Source: Anaerolineales bacterium
GTDB lineage: Bacteria; Chloroflexota; Anaerolineae; Anaerolineales; Anaerolineaceae
DNA: 32,765 nt
Direction: 5' to 3'
Assembly (NCBI GenBank): GCA_020060485.1
Contig: JAGVAB010000010.1
Span: 1 to 32,765, forward strand
Shown piece by piece: positions 18,549 to 27,710 of this stretch. Below the pieces are notes generated by a model. It was not told the origin of the DNA and made no database searches. It was given only the letters and a program-made list of their open reading frames with translations. The position numbers were made by a program, and so were the translations under genes. Position 1 is the stretch's first letter. Every line of letters begins with the position of its first letter.

Positions 18549-21059
18549 ATGAACAGTAAACGTCTCCAATCCGCATTCTGGCTGCTGTCCGCAGTTTCTG
18601 GCTGGGCTGCCTTGTTCGCAACGCTCGCCATACCGGCAGACCCCAAAAATGCCCTTGTTTTTGGTTTCTCTGCTGCCAGGCTTTTCCTGACGCTTGTCAT
18701 TTTCCTGATGACTCTGTTTGCCTGTTATATGATCCGTGATGCCAGGCAACAGGCAGGTCTTTCCAGGTATTTTTTCGATTTTTTGGATCGTTATCAGCGC
18801 ACATTGCGCATTCCCCTGGCTTTTGTCATCCTGCTCAGCACCCTGTTTTTTCGCATCCCTGTGGAGCGCTTTAATGCTTTCCAGTTTCACCGCCAACGAT
18901 TGTTACCGCTCATTGTCTGGCTGAGCGTATTTGTTTTACAAGTGTTGCTATGCATCGTTCTGCAGCATGGCACTGGCTGGCGTCATGTGAGAGAAGACTG
19001 GCACAACAGGAAAACCAATCTTTGGACGAGTTCTCTGGTTTTTCTGGGATTTGTGGCCATATGGATATTTGTGCTTGCAACCGGATTTGGTGTCACGCTG
19101 GATGTGCACTGGAATGAAGGCAGTGTCCCTTTGCTTGGTTTCCAGGTGTGGCTGTCAATCTTCCTGGGGAGTCTGGTTCTGATTGCTGAAAAACGCATGA
19201 AAGGTAAAGCCTGGCTGTGCCATCCGGACCTGTGGATCATGGCCGCCATCTGGGTTGGAACAGTTCTCGTTTGGCAAAGCCAGCCTATCCTGCATAGCTA
19301 CATGCTGCCTGAACCGACCGCTCCCAATTATGAGTTTTATACATTTTCGGATGCAGCCACTTACGATACTGGTGGGCGTTATTTGGCACTAGGACAGGGC
19401 ATCAACAATCTAAGGTCAACAGACAAGCCATTCTATATTTTTCTTTTGGGCATTTTTCAAATCATCAGCGGGTGGAAATATGAAAACATTGTGGGGGTGC
19501 AGACCTTGTTGCTTGGCTTCTTGCCAGTGCTTTTGTATCATTTGGGGCGGCGTTTGCACAGCCGCCCGGCAGGTGTGCTAATTGCTTCTCTGGCTGTCTT
19601 CCGGGAAGTGAATGCTATTCGCACCACATTGGACCTTCAGGTCTCGCATTCAAAACTGCTGCTCAGTGAATTGCCCACGGCTTTGTTCCTGGCCCTGCTG
19701 GCGGTATTTCTGGTGGAATGGCAGCATCGCAGCAATGAGACGACTCGTGCCAAATGGCTGCTTTGGGCCGCAGGAGCGGCCGGCTTGGCCGCATTGACCC
19801 GCCCCAATGCGTATCTGGTGTTTGCTGCTGTTATTCCGTTTTTATTTTTCTGCAAAAAGGAATTAAAGAACAAACTGGTCAATATTGCGATTTATATGCT
19901 CGGATTTTCATTGGTCGTTTTGCCCTGGTTCGTTTCCGGGCCAAGTGGACGGAGTGTACTGTCCAAGTTGCGCTTCATCACTGACTTAAGATATGGCATG
20001 GTCGTGGAAGAGGCTGACATATTGGCTCAGGATTCACCGGCTCCAATCGAAACGGCTGTACCGGATCAGCGAGATGCGGCAATATTACAACCTTTTATGC
20101 TTTCGCATTTCTTGCATAATCTGGTGGGTACATCTTTGGTGTTTCCCGTTGACACATTTTTTCAGGATATTCGTACAACGGTTCGGGTGCCGCGCTGGGA
20201 TCAGGACTGGAACGGGCATTTGCCAGCAGCCGCGACCGCCTTGATGGGGTTCAATTTATTGCTTGTTGCTGTGGGGATCGGGTTTTCCCAAAAGAAAGGC
20301 AGCCAGGCAGGGTGGATACCGGCTGTGATTTTTGGCGCGTATCATCTTTCCAATGCCCTGGTGCGCACATCGGGTGGCCGTTATCTGGTGCCGGTTGAAT
20401 GGGCAGCGGTAGTGTATTACGGGGTGGGCCTGACGCAGCTTGCGCAATGGACGATCTCCTGGCTGCAAGGAACGGCGTTTGACGCTGGCAGCCAGGCAGT
20501 ATGGGAAAGGACTTACCCGCCACACATCAGGCGACAACCGCTTTGGCCAGTTGCGTTAATTCTGTTGCTGATCGGGATCAGCATGCCCCTGTCCGCTTCG
20601 GTCATTCCCAATCGCCTGATCTACCCCGACAAAGCCGCAGCCTGGCAGGTGCTGCTTGACACTGGTCTGCTGGATGCGCTGGAAAATGCCGGCATCAATC
20701 CAGAGGAGTTTCAAACCCTGCTTGAAGATGACAGTGTATTTATTTATCATGGTCTTGCGCTTAATCCCCGTTACATGCCAGGCACTGAAGAAATTCCACA
20801 GCTTACATTCATCGGGATAGGGGCTTATACCGTTGAAGCGGTCTTGCCTTTGCAAGCTGATCCGGGATATTTTCCCCAGGGTTCAGAGATCTACCTGGTC
20901 GGCTGTGCGGATGCCGCGCGGGAAGCCTTCATTCGCCGCGGGCGCAGCAGCCAGAGTTTACCAATCAGGGCATTGTTGGTGGTTCGGGACACCCGGGCAG
21001 GCGAAGCATATTATTTTTCATCGGAGCTTTCCACAACGGCAGCTTGTCCTGAACAATAA
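18549..21059 (+). CDS. Large polytopic membrane protein, GT-C glycosyltransferase-like
   Basis: This 836-residue inner-membrane protein has about a dozen hydrophobic helices spread over residues 10-490 and again near 590-690, followed by a soluble C-terminal domain of about 150 residues. The loop YTFSDAATYDTGGRYLALGQ (about residue 265) resembles the acidic first extracytoplasmic loop of ArnT/PMT-type lipid-linked sugar transferases. Other GT-C-like stretches are GVLIASLAVFREVN and AALTRPNAYLVFAA. It would use a polyprenyl-phosphate sugar outside the membrane; acceptor and sugar are unknown. The ATG at 18549 is the first possible start after an in-frame stop at 18531, and it lacks a clear ribosome-binding site; a GGAGGAAG stretch lies about 20 bases upstream, too far for normal use. 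It is transcribed divergently from fadR. Confidence 0.75.
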   Translation: MNSKRLQSAFWLLSAVSGWAALFATLAIPADPKNALVFGFSAARLFLTLVIFLMTLFACYMIRDARQQAGLSRYFFDFLDRYQRTLRIPLAFVILLSTLFFRIPVERFNAFQFHRQRLLPLIVWLSVFVLQVLLCIVLQHGTGWRHVREDWHNRKTNLWTSSLVFLGFVAIWIFVLATGFGVTLDVHWNEGSVPLLGFQVWLSIFLGSLVLIAEKRMKGKAWLCHPDLWIMAAIWVGTVLVWQSQPILHSYMLPEPTAPNYEFYTFSDAATYDTGGRYLALGQGINNLRSTDKPFYIFLLGIFQIISGWKYENIVGVQTLLLGFLPVLLYHLGRRLHSRPAGVLIASLAVFREVNAIRTTLDLQVSHSKLLLSELPTALFLALLAVFLVEWQHRSNETTRAKWLLWAAGAAGLAALTRPNAYLVFAAVIPFLFFCKKELKNKLVNIAIYMLGFSLVVLPWFVSGPSGRSVLSKLRFITDLRYGMVVEEADILAQDSPAPIETAVPDQRDAAILQPFMLSHFLHNLVGTSLVFPVDTFFQDIRTTVRVPRWDQDWNGHLPAAATALMGFNLLLVAVGIGFSQKKGSQAGWIPAVIFGAYHLSNALVRTSGGRYLVPVEWAAVVYYGVGLTQLAQWTISWLQGTAFDAGSQAVWERTYPPHIRRQPLWPVALILLLIGISMPLSASVIPNRLIYPDKAAAWQVLLDTGLLDALENAGINPEEFQTLLEDDSVFIYHGLALNPRYMPGTEEIPQLTFIGIGAYTVEAVLPLQADPGYFPQGSEIYLVGCADAAREAFIRRGRSSQSLPIRALLVVRDTRAGEAYYFSSELSTTAACPEQ

Positions 21060-21082
21060 ACTGTTTCGCCTTGATATGAGTT

Positions 21083-21119
21083 GAAAAAACGCCCCCTGCA
21101 ACTGTAACGGCAGGGGGCG
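21083..21119 (-). terminator. Strong intrinsic terminator after the tandem binding-protein genes
   Basis: On the minus strand a ten-pair stem CGCCCCCTGC/GCAGGGGGCG (21090-21099 with 21110-21119) with a 10-base loop is followed by six T residues (A-run 21084-21089 on the plus strand). It lies 22 bases after the stop of the last minus-strand gene and ends the adenylation-fusion/binding-protein transcript. It may also act weakly on transcripts from the convergent membrane-protein gene. Confidence 0.9.
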
Positions 21120-21140
21120 CGCAAGACAGTTGCAGGTTGA

Positions 21141-22199
21141 TCAGGGTACCACTTCTCCCAGTACACTGACCGCATATTCGGCAAAGGCAGGCTCGTAGAT
21201 GTCTTCCATGCTGACCAGCTCGTCAACCAGACCACGCTCCAGCAGCCATTCCTGGAAATCCATCAGCGAGGCCGTATTAACCACGCCATTTACAGGACTG
21301 GAAGACCAGCAGATCTGTTCCATAAGTTCTGGTGCCAGGCCGGTGAGTTCAACCGCCAATTCCACGTTGCGGGGAGTGGGGCCTTCCATATATTGACGCA
21401 CAGCTTTCAGATAAGCGATGGCAAAGCGCCGCCCGACATCCGGATCATCGATGATCCGCGGGCCGGCAATGACAAGGCTGCTGGATAATTCCGGCGCATA
21501 TCGTTCGGCTGAATCCAGAATGACAATATCACCCTTGGCTGTCATGCGGGTGATCCAGGGTTCAACTGCATAGACGATGTCCACCTGCCCATTGCGCAAA
21601 GCTTCTTCCTGCGCTGGCAATTCCACCATTTCGATCTGTATGTCATCCACAGATAAACCAGCCGGAGTGAGCGCATTTGCCAGAACATATCCGGGAAGAC
21701 TGTTTACAGGCAGTGAGGAAAGCACCCATTTTGCATTGATCCAGTCTTTTTTATCTGCATACATACCAGCATCAATATCCGATTTTCTGGCCAGGTAAGT
21801 TGCCACCGAGCAATTCCTGATCCCAAAATCTGTTAATGGCAAGATGATCCTGCTTTTGCCTTCCCGACTGAAAGCATTAAAGATCGCCGGATTCAATGCA
21901 GGCGGGATTACATCAATCTCCCCAGCCATAAGCATCGGCATCAGTTCATTCGAACTCTTAAACAGGATCAGTTCCACATCCAGCCCTTGTTCATCAAAAT
22001 AGCCTTCTTCTTCAGCGATCAGGAAGATCGTGTTGGAAATAAAAGGCAGGTAGCCGATTTTGATGGATACAGGCTCAGGCATTTCGGGAGAAGCCAATGG
22101 ATCAGAAGGCTCGGCTGCTTGCGGTGCTTTTCCGCAGGCGCTGGAAAGGCAGAACAAAATGGTCAAAATGATGCTATTGAGTGAATGTCGATATTTCAT
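21141..22199 (-). CDS. NitT/TauT-type ABC transporter solute-binding lipoprotein (copy 2)
   Basis: This 352-residue protein is a surface- or periplasm-facing receptor of the SsuA/TauA/NMT1-THI5 class. A lipoprotein signal ends in CLSSAC (Cys22). The mature domain begins SIKIGYLPFISNTIFLIAEEEGYF and continues with LMAGEIDVIPPALNPAIFNA and NGQVDIVYAVEPWITRM, the canonical order. The start at 22199 is supported by GAGG five bases upstream; the frame is open 36 codons further back but that part reads as non-protein. It is a collinear paralogue of the gene immediately upstream, sharing the MTAKGDIV and LDSAE blocks. Cognate permease and ATPase candidates are the pair at 30944-32547. The ligand is unknown; the class binds sulfonates, nitrate, thiamine precursors or aromatic acids. 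Confidence 0.9.
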   Translation of the reverse strand: MKYRHSLNSIILTILFCLSSACGKAPQAAEPSDPLASPEMPEPVSIKIGYLPFISNTIFLIAEEEGYFDEQGLDVELILFKSSNELMPMLMAGEIDVIPPALNPAIFNAFSREGKSRIILPLTDFGIRNCSVATYLARKSDIDAGMYADKKDWINAKWVLSSLPVNSLPGYVLANALTPAGLSVDDIQIEMVELPAQEEALRNGQVDIVYAVEPWITRMTAKGDIVILDSAERYAPELSSSLVIAGPRIIDDPDVGRRFAIAYLKAVRQYMEGPTPRNVELAVELTGLAPELMEQICWSSSPVNGVVNTASLMDFQEWLLERGLVDELVSMEDIYEPAFAEYAVSVLGEVVP

Positions 22200-22309
22200 G
22201 GTTCCTCTTCTGAAAAAAGTTGGATGGTTGAAAGAATTCTTCTCTGGATGTGATTTTATAAATTCATCTGCTCGTTTTTCCTTGGCGGCTTTGTACCAAG
22301 AGCGCATGG

Positions 22310-23419
22310 TCAGTTGGAATCCATTGTCCCTAGTATGCCAACCGCATACTCAGCGAATGCTGGTTCATAAAAATCTTCTGGAGCTACAAGTGCGTCCAGT
22401 AAGCCGCGTTCCATCAGCCAATTCTGGTAATCCATCACAGACTGCAAATTCAGGATCCCGTCCGGAGAGCTGTCAGACCAGCAGATTCTCTCAACAAGCT
22501 CCGGCGCAAGGCTGGTAAGCTCAGCAGCCAGTTCCACATTTCGGGATGTTGGGCCTTGCAGATATTGCCGTACTGCTTTCAAATATGCAATGGCAAAACG
22601 ATTCCCGACTTCTGGATCATCAAACACCTTTGGGCCAACAACGATCACACTGCTGGCCAGTCCCGGGGCATATTGTTCAGCACTGTCCAGAACGACGATA
22701 TCTCCTTTGGCGGTCATGCGGGTGATGGCAGGTTCAATGGCATACACAATATCTACCTGCCCGTTACGGAGGGCTTCTTCGTGTGCAGGAGCATCCACAT
22801 TCGCGATCAGCATATCATCAACGCTCAAACCGGAAGGCGCCAAAGTCATTCCCAGCACATAACCGGGGACGCTGGTCAACGCTTGCATGGAAATCACCAG
22901 ATTGGCATTTTTCCATTCCTGTTTGTCCAGGTACCTGCCGGCATCAACATCTGCCTTGCGGGCCATATATGCGATCGTAGGGCAGTCTTTGATCTGAAAA
23001 TCAGTCAACGGCATGATGATCTTGACCTGCCCCTCTCGGGTGACAGCATTGAAAAATGCCGCATTCAGGGATGGGGCACTGACATCCAGTTCTCCGGCCA
23101 GGAGTAGGGGGATGAGTTCGTTTCCAGATTTGATGGGCAGCAATTCCACATCCAGACCCTGTTCAGCAAAATAGCCTTCCTCTTCGGCGATCATGAAAAT
23201 CGTGTTGGAAATATATGACATGTAACCCAGCTTTAATGTCACTGTTTCAGGGACTGTGGCAGTCTGAGGTATATCAGTTGCTATTTCGCTGGCCGTTGGA
23301 ACAGTAGGCTCAGGCATTTCAGTGTTCTCGGGTGTGACTGGTGCCGGCTTACAGGCGCTTGATGCCAATACCAAAAGGCTGAAAGACACGAAAAATTTAA
23401 AGAGCGTACTGAGTTTCAT
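22310..23419 (-). CDS. NitT/TauT-type ABC transporter solute-binding lipoprotein (copy 1)
   Basis: This 369-residue receptor is paralogous to the following gene. The lipobox is LASSAC with Cys23, then a Pro/Thr/Glu-rich tether of about 35 residues, longer than in copy 2. The domain starts LKLGYMSYISNTIFMIAEEEGYF and has LLAGELDVSAPSLNAAFFNA, NGQVDIVYAIEPAITRM and FAIAYLKAVRQYLQGP. Differences from copy 2 fall in ligand-pocket regions such as PLTDFQIKDCPTIAYMAR against the NCSVATYLAR equivalent, so the two may bind different but related ligands. AAGGAA about nine bases upstream supports the start. It follows the adenylation-fusion gene by 52 bases, indicating one operon. Confidence 0.92.
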   Translation of the reverse strand: MKLSTLFKFFVSFSLLVLASSACKPAPVTPENTEMPEPTVPTASEIATDIPQTATVPETVTLKLGYMSYISNTIFMIAEEEGYFAEQGLDVELLPIKSGNELIPLLLAGELDVSAPSLNAAFFNAVTREGQVKIIMPLTDFQIKDCPTIAYMARKADVDAGRYLDKQEWKNANLVISMQALTSVPGYVLGMTLAPSGLSVDDMLIANVDAPAHEEALRNGQVDIVYAIEPAITRMTAKGDIVVLDSAEQYAPGLASSVIVVGPKVFDDPEVGNRFAIAYLKAVRQYLQGPTSRNVELAAELTSLAPELVERICWSDSSPDGILNLQSVMDYQNWLMERGLLDALVAPEDFYEPAFAEYAVGILGTMDSN

Positions 23420-23471
23420 TCCATTTTTTCCTTATATTACTGGTGTAATAAATGAAGAGGCTATCAAAAAT

Positions 23472-26408
23472 TCAAGCATTTTCTGTTGCTTGCGGATGAT
23501 AGCAGTGGTTCTTCATGATCTTCCAACGCAGAGAATTTGGAAAGTCCCGAAATGCAGTTGAAAGAAAATTTGCATATTGTTCCATCAGTTCCTGGATTTG
23601 TTGATGGTAACCCTGATCCGGATTGCTGATTTGAAGCGGGGGCATAATCTTAAGCAGGATACTGCCATCCTGTTGCAAAGCGTTCACCATCGGGATGACT
23701 GTAGCACCGGTATGATAAGCCAGGTCTGCCCAGCCTGTGCGGGATTTATATTGTTTGCCGCATACGACAATCGGCCAATCCCCACGGGATGTCAGGCCAT
23801 TGTCAATATAGACTCGAATGATCTGCCCATTGGTAAGTGTGCGATATGCCCGCAGCATGACATTTCCCCCATACTGGGCTTGCAAAGCATTCAGTTGAAG
23901 CAGGATGTTCTCAGCTTTCAGGTTTTTCTCAACCATTCTCAAATCTGTGCGCAAGGTCAGGCGGGGGCTGAGCACAGGCATGAAAGTGCATCCCAGCCAT
24001 TTCATGATCAAGGCGGTTGGGAGCTTGGTCAAGTTTCCGTGATAGGATAGCAGGATCACCCCTTGCCCGCGCTCGTAGGCTGCCTCAAGGTGCTCAAATC
24101 CTTGGACTTCAAAGAGATTGTTCTCCGCGTCCGGTCGGGAATTCTCGATACTTTTTCCTAATTCCTGCCAGAAGCGGTGAGGGTCTTTAAGGTAATTGAT
24201 GCCGTTTGGCCCTGTATTTTTTGGGGAAATGCGTGCCCAGACATTGCCTGCCAGCGTAAGGGAAAATTTTTCTTGATGCCCTTCCATATCCATTCCAAGG
24301 CTATTCATGAATTCGGTGAATATGCGTTTTTCCCATTGGTAAAATATGGTTTGGACAATTGGCTTTTGTACCCATGCCAGCAGCCACTGTATACCGTCAG
24401 TGTAGTGCATGGTCAGGATCCGCTTTTCAAAGGGCTTCCTGACCCGCAGGATAATGGAATGCCAGATATCTCGTGGTTGGCCAAACAACGAAAGCAAACG
24501 GGCAAGCTTCGCCTTGGGGGGTGTTGCAGATCTCCTTTTGGGCTGGGCTACAACTGGCAGGGCAGGCGCAGTGTCGTTTTGGTTTTGCATCACAACGCAC
24601 AAATTGGCGATGGTCGGATGTTCAAAGAATTCCATTGGAATCTTGCAGCCGCAGGCCATTTCCACTTCCAGGATCATTTGCATGCTGAGCAGAGAGTCGC
24701 CCCCAAGTTCAAAAAAACTGTCGTTTACGCCGACCGGCGAGATGCCCAGCAATCTCTCCCAGATATCTACAAAACGCATCTCCTGTTCGCTTTGCGCTTC
24801 GCAATACGGTGTATCCAGTTCCGGTCTGGTGGGCGGGGGCAGCGGCAGAGCTTTGCGGTCAACCTTATCCGTTGGCGTGCTTGGCAAAGCATCGATGGTC
24901 AGAAAAACAGACGGGATCATGTGAAATGGCAGGGTTTTTGCCAAATCCTGGCGAATTGTCTTGAACGATACATCCTGACCTTCTTTGGGTACCAGATAAC
25001 CAACCAGCCTCTTGTTGCCGCTGGGCAGGGTTTGCACCGCTGCAACAGCATCCTGAGTGCCAGGTAATGCCTTGAGTGCTGCGTCCACCGCCTCCAGTTC
25101 GATGGTATAGCCTCTGACCTTGATCCGGAAATCCTTGCGGCCCAGAAACTCAACCAGACCATCTTTTGTTATTCTGCCTATGTCGCCAGTGTAATAAATG
25201 CGCTCATCGCCGCCATCAGGGTCAGGGGCAAAGCGGGCTGTTGTATGTTGGGGATCGTTGAGGTAACCTGCGGCCAGGTATCGGCTGCGTACGGCAATTT
25301 CCCCTTCTTCTCCGGGATCGAGCGGCTTTCGGTTTTCATCCACCACAAAGACGGTAACGGTGTCTGTTAGATATCCGGCAGGGTTTCTTTCGCCTTCCCA
25401 ATGGTCTCCCATTCGGGTACGAAAGACGGCATAGTTTCCAACCTCATTGGATGCAAGACGGACTACCAGTTCGCCTCCGGCAGGCATCAAAGCCAGTATC
25501 CTGTTCACCTCTTGCCGGGTGAATGACTCCCCGCCGGTATCGATGCATCTTAAATCAGGCAAAGGGGCGGTTGCCTCTTCAGGCAAATTGATCAAGCTGC
25601 GAACAAGACCGGCCGAGGAACGAAAAACTGTTATCCGGTCTGTTTTCAACCATTCATAAACAGCCGCAGGGCTGATTAGCGCATCCAGTTTACGATAGAT
25701 GGTCGAGCCATTCAATAAGGCTCCCAGGGTTGAGGTTATCGACATACCGATGGCGGTGCTGGAAGTTAAAGTTATCCGGTCGTTGGGGCACATATGGTTA
25801 TCATTGGCTCCATAAAAAGAGGAATGTAAACCGTTGCCATGTGTCCGGATGACCCCGCGCGGTTTGCCGGTTGAACCGGAGGTGAAAAATACCGAATGGA
25901 AAGTTTGTGTGTTCAACGCCGGTACTTGAAAATGAACCACCTCGGTATCCAATTCATCCAGGAAGATCAAGCGGCATTCTGGTAAGGATTTGACCAACCC
26001 CGCGGCCATATCCCTCAAGCTGGTCATGGTGATCAAAGCTTTTACTGGATGATCTTTGAGCAGGTTTATCAATTGTGATTCACTCTGATCGACATCCAGC
26101 ATCAGATAGAATTGGCCAGCCAGGGCTGTTCCCAGCAGGCATTGCAATTCCCGCCAACCTGGTTTGATCATTAAAGCAACAGGCAGTTGCTGCCACGCGC
26201 CGTTTTGATCAATTTCTTTCACAAGCCGGCTCGCCAATGCCTGACTGGCTTTAAAAAGATCCTTGTAAGTTAAGGTGATTTCGGAGTCCTGGTAAGCGAT
26301 ATGATCTTCAGGCAAATTCTGCAGGACTTTCAAAAAACGTTCACCAATTGTGCTGTTCAAATCTTCTTTTGTAAATGGGATAGGGGGTATGGAGGGATCG
26401 TAAGACAT
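23472..26408 (-). CDS. Adenylation / carrier protein / LpxL-like acyltransferase fusion
   Basis: This 978-residue protein has three parts. An NRPS-type adenylation domain (about 15-525) carries the ATP loop TSGSTGKPRG from Thr176, YYTGDIGRI, the hinge region GRKDFRIKVRGYTIELEAVD and the catalytic-lysine loop TPTDKVDRKAL. A phosphopantetheine carrier domain (about 540-615) has FFELGGDSLLSMQ with Ser572. A C-terminal domain (about 660-978) resembles the LpxL/HtrB lysophospholipid acyltransferases, with GVILLSYHGN (His790), YIDNGLTSRGDWP and LAYHTGATVIPM. The likely logic is to activate a carboxylic acid, load it on the carrier and transfer it to a lipid or sugar hydroxyl or amine. AAGGAA five bases upstream fixes the start. 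The canonical Asp that binds an amino group appears to be Gly, so a non-amino-acid substrate is possible. The substrate is unknown. Confidence 0.88.
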   Translation of the reverse strand: MSYDPSIPPIPFTKEDLNSTIGERFLKVLQNLPEDHIAYQDSEITLTYKDLFKASQALASRLVKEIDQNGAWQQLPVALMIKPGWRELQCLLGTALAGQFYLMLDVDQSESQLINLLKDHPVKALITMTSLRDMAAGLVKSLPECRLIFLDELDTEVVHFQVPALNTQTFHSVFFTSGSTGKPRGVIRTHGNGLHSSFYGANDNHMCPNDRITLTSSTAIGMSITSTLGALLNGSTIYRKLDALISPAAVYEWLKTDRITVFRSSAGLVRSLINLPEEATAPLPDLRCIDTGGESFTRQEVNRILALMPAGGELVVRLASNEVGNYAVFRTRMGDHWEGERNPAGYLTDTVTVFVVDENRKPLDPGEEGEIAVRSRYLAAGYLNDPQHTTARFAPDPDGGDERIYYTGDIGRITKDGLVEFLGRKDFRIKVRGYTIELEAVDAALKALPGTQDAVAAVQTLPSGNKRLVGYLVPKEGQDVSFKTIRQDLAKTLPFHMIPSVFLTIDALPSTPTDKVDRKALPLPPPTRPELDTPYCEAQSEQEMRFVDIWERLLGISPVGVNDSFFELGGDSLLSMQMILEVEMACGCKIPMEFFEHPTIANLCVVMQNQNDTAPALPVVAQPKRRSATPPKAKLARLLSLFGQPRDIWHSIILRVRKPFEKRILTMHYTDGIQWLLAWVQKPIVQTIFYQWEKRIFTEFMNSLGMDMEGHQEKFSLTLAGNVWARISPKNTGPNGINYLKDPHRFWQELGKSIENSRPDAENNLFEVQGFEHLEAAYERGQGVILLSYHGNLTKLPTALIMKWLGCTFMPVLSPRLTLRTDLRMVEKNLKAENILLQLNALQAQYGGNVMLRAYRTLTNGQIIRVYIDNGLTSRGDWPIVVCGKQYKSRTGWADLAYHTGATVIPMVNALQQDGSILLKIMPPLQISNPDQGYHQQIQELMEQYANFLSTAFRDFPNSLRWKIMKNHCYHPQATENA

Positions 26409-26741
26409 GGAATTCCTTGCGTGTGTATTATGCAATTGCCTCGAAGTAAACCCAATATTTGATTTTATCAAAAAGAAAGGATTTGTGGGCGAATTATGCA
26501 AAAGTTCTTTGGGAAGAAATGTGACGCATAGGGGGGCGTTCCGCACCAAAAACACCCTCCAATTTCTTTTCCACGGCAAATCCCAGAGAACCATGTTAAA
26601 ATGAAAATTCAGGAATTTCAAAGACAAAAGATCTGCCTTAAGATCAGGGCTTGATTGGATTTATTCCATGCCGGGGCACTTCTTTTGCCTTCCAAAATTG
26701 TCAAATCAATTGGGCGAAGACATCCTTCAAAAACATAATCA
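26409..26741. other. Divergent intergenic region between the fusion gene and the glycosyltransferase cassette
   Basis: These 333 bases must carry promoters in both directions. A CATAAT -10-like hexamer on the minus strand (26427-26432) is 19 bases from the fusion start, without a good -35. On the plus strand only AT-rich stretches such as GTTAAAATG near 26594 stand out. No RNA gene, repeat or further gene is seen. Confidence 0.45.
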
Positions 26742-27671
26742 ATGACCCCTTCTCCGTTTGTCAGTGTGATCATACCCAATTATAACCGCCAGACACTGGT
26801 TGCAACTGCGATTGAGAGCGTTCTTTCTCAGACTTGGCATGACTTTGAGCTGCTGGTGGTTGATGATGGTTCAAGGGATGACAGTCTGGCGGTCATTAAG
26901 GGGTTTCAGGACGTGCGTGTGAGGTGTTTGACACACGCCAGCAACCAGGGGCTGGCTGCTGCCTGGAACACCGGGATTACTGCGGCGCAGGCAGATTTGA
27001 TCGCCTTTCTTGATTCCGATGATACCTGGCATCCTGAAAAATTACAGGAACAGGTGGAATTCATGCAGCAGCACCCCGTTATTGCGGGGTGTACAACAGG
27101 CTATGTTCATATGCGCCTGGATGGAAAACAGGAGGTCATTCCCGCGCAGAAAGACGCGGAGTTTCAAAATATCCTTTTCCGAAATATTCTCCACATGGGA
27201 ACGACCCTTATGGTACGGCGCCACATCTTTGAGCAGACTGGTCTTTTCGATGAACAATTGCGGCGCGGCCAGGACACGGATTGGCTATTGAGGTTTCGCC
27301 GGGTTGGCGGGCTGCATGTTGTGCAAAAACCACTGGCAATTATCGTGCAGCATACCCAGCACTCGGCTGCCATCCTGGAACAGGCGCGTATCAATATGGT
27401 GGAGAAACATTGGGCAACTTTGCAGAGTTACGGTAAGGTGTTTGCCCGCAGGAAGATTGCCAGTATGTGGGCCGATGTGGCTTACCAGTATGAGCGGGAA
27501 GGGGACCGGGAAAAGATGCGCCAATATGCGGCAAAATCCATCGCTTCTTTTCCTTTCCAGGCTCCCGGAATATACCTGATCTTGATAGATGGTTGTCTGG
27601 GTTGGAGATTAAAGCAACAGGCAACCCGGTTCAAGCGGATTTTCAAAACTCGCTTTGGGCGCCATTTGTGA
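26742..27671 (+). CDS. Family 2 glycosyltransferase
   Basis: This 309-residue GT-A fold enzyme transfers a sugar from a nucleotide donor. The N-terminus VSVIIPNYNRQTLVATAIES and the following LLVVDDGSRDDS are the family 2 nucleotide-binding core. The metal-binding acidic motif is AFLDSDDTW (about residues 89-97), and GQDTDWLLRFRRVGG (about 177-191) carries the catalytic-base region. There is no transmembrane segment, so it is cytosolic or membrane-associated. It begins the + strand cassette GT2-sulfotransferase-GT4-GT4. The ATG at 26742 lacks a recognisable ribosome-binding site; the next gene follows after 39 bases. Donor and acceptor cannot be predicted. Confidence 0.92.
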   Translation: MTPSPFVSVIIPNYNRQTLVATAIESVLSQTWHDFELLVVDDGSRDDSLAVIKGFQDVRVRCLTHASNQGLAAAWNTGITAAQADLIAFLDSDDTWHPEKLQEQVEFMQQHPVIAGCTTGYVHMRLDGKQEVIPAQKDAEFQNILFRNILHMGTTLMVRRHIFEQTGLFDEQLRRGQDTDWLLRFRRVGGLHVVQKPLAIIVQHTQHSAAILEQARINMVEKHWATLQSYGKVFARRKIASMWADVAYQYEREGDREKMRQYAAKSIASFPFQAPGIYLILIDGCLGWRLKQQATRFKRIFKTRFGRHL

Positions 27672-27710
27672 GTTGGATACAAGTTCTTCCTTGGAGAACA
27701 TAGCAGATTG

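Noticed and set aside
24177..25067. 296-codon + strand frame opposite the adenylation fusion
   Set aside because: Mirror frame of the carrier and acyltransferase coding region; no domain features.
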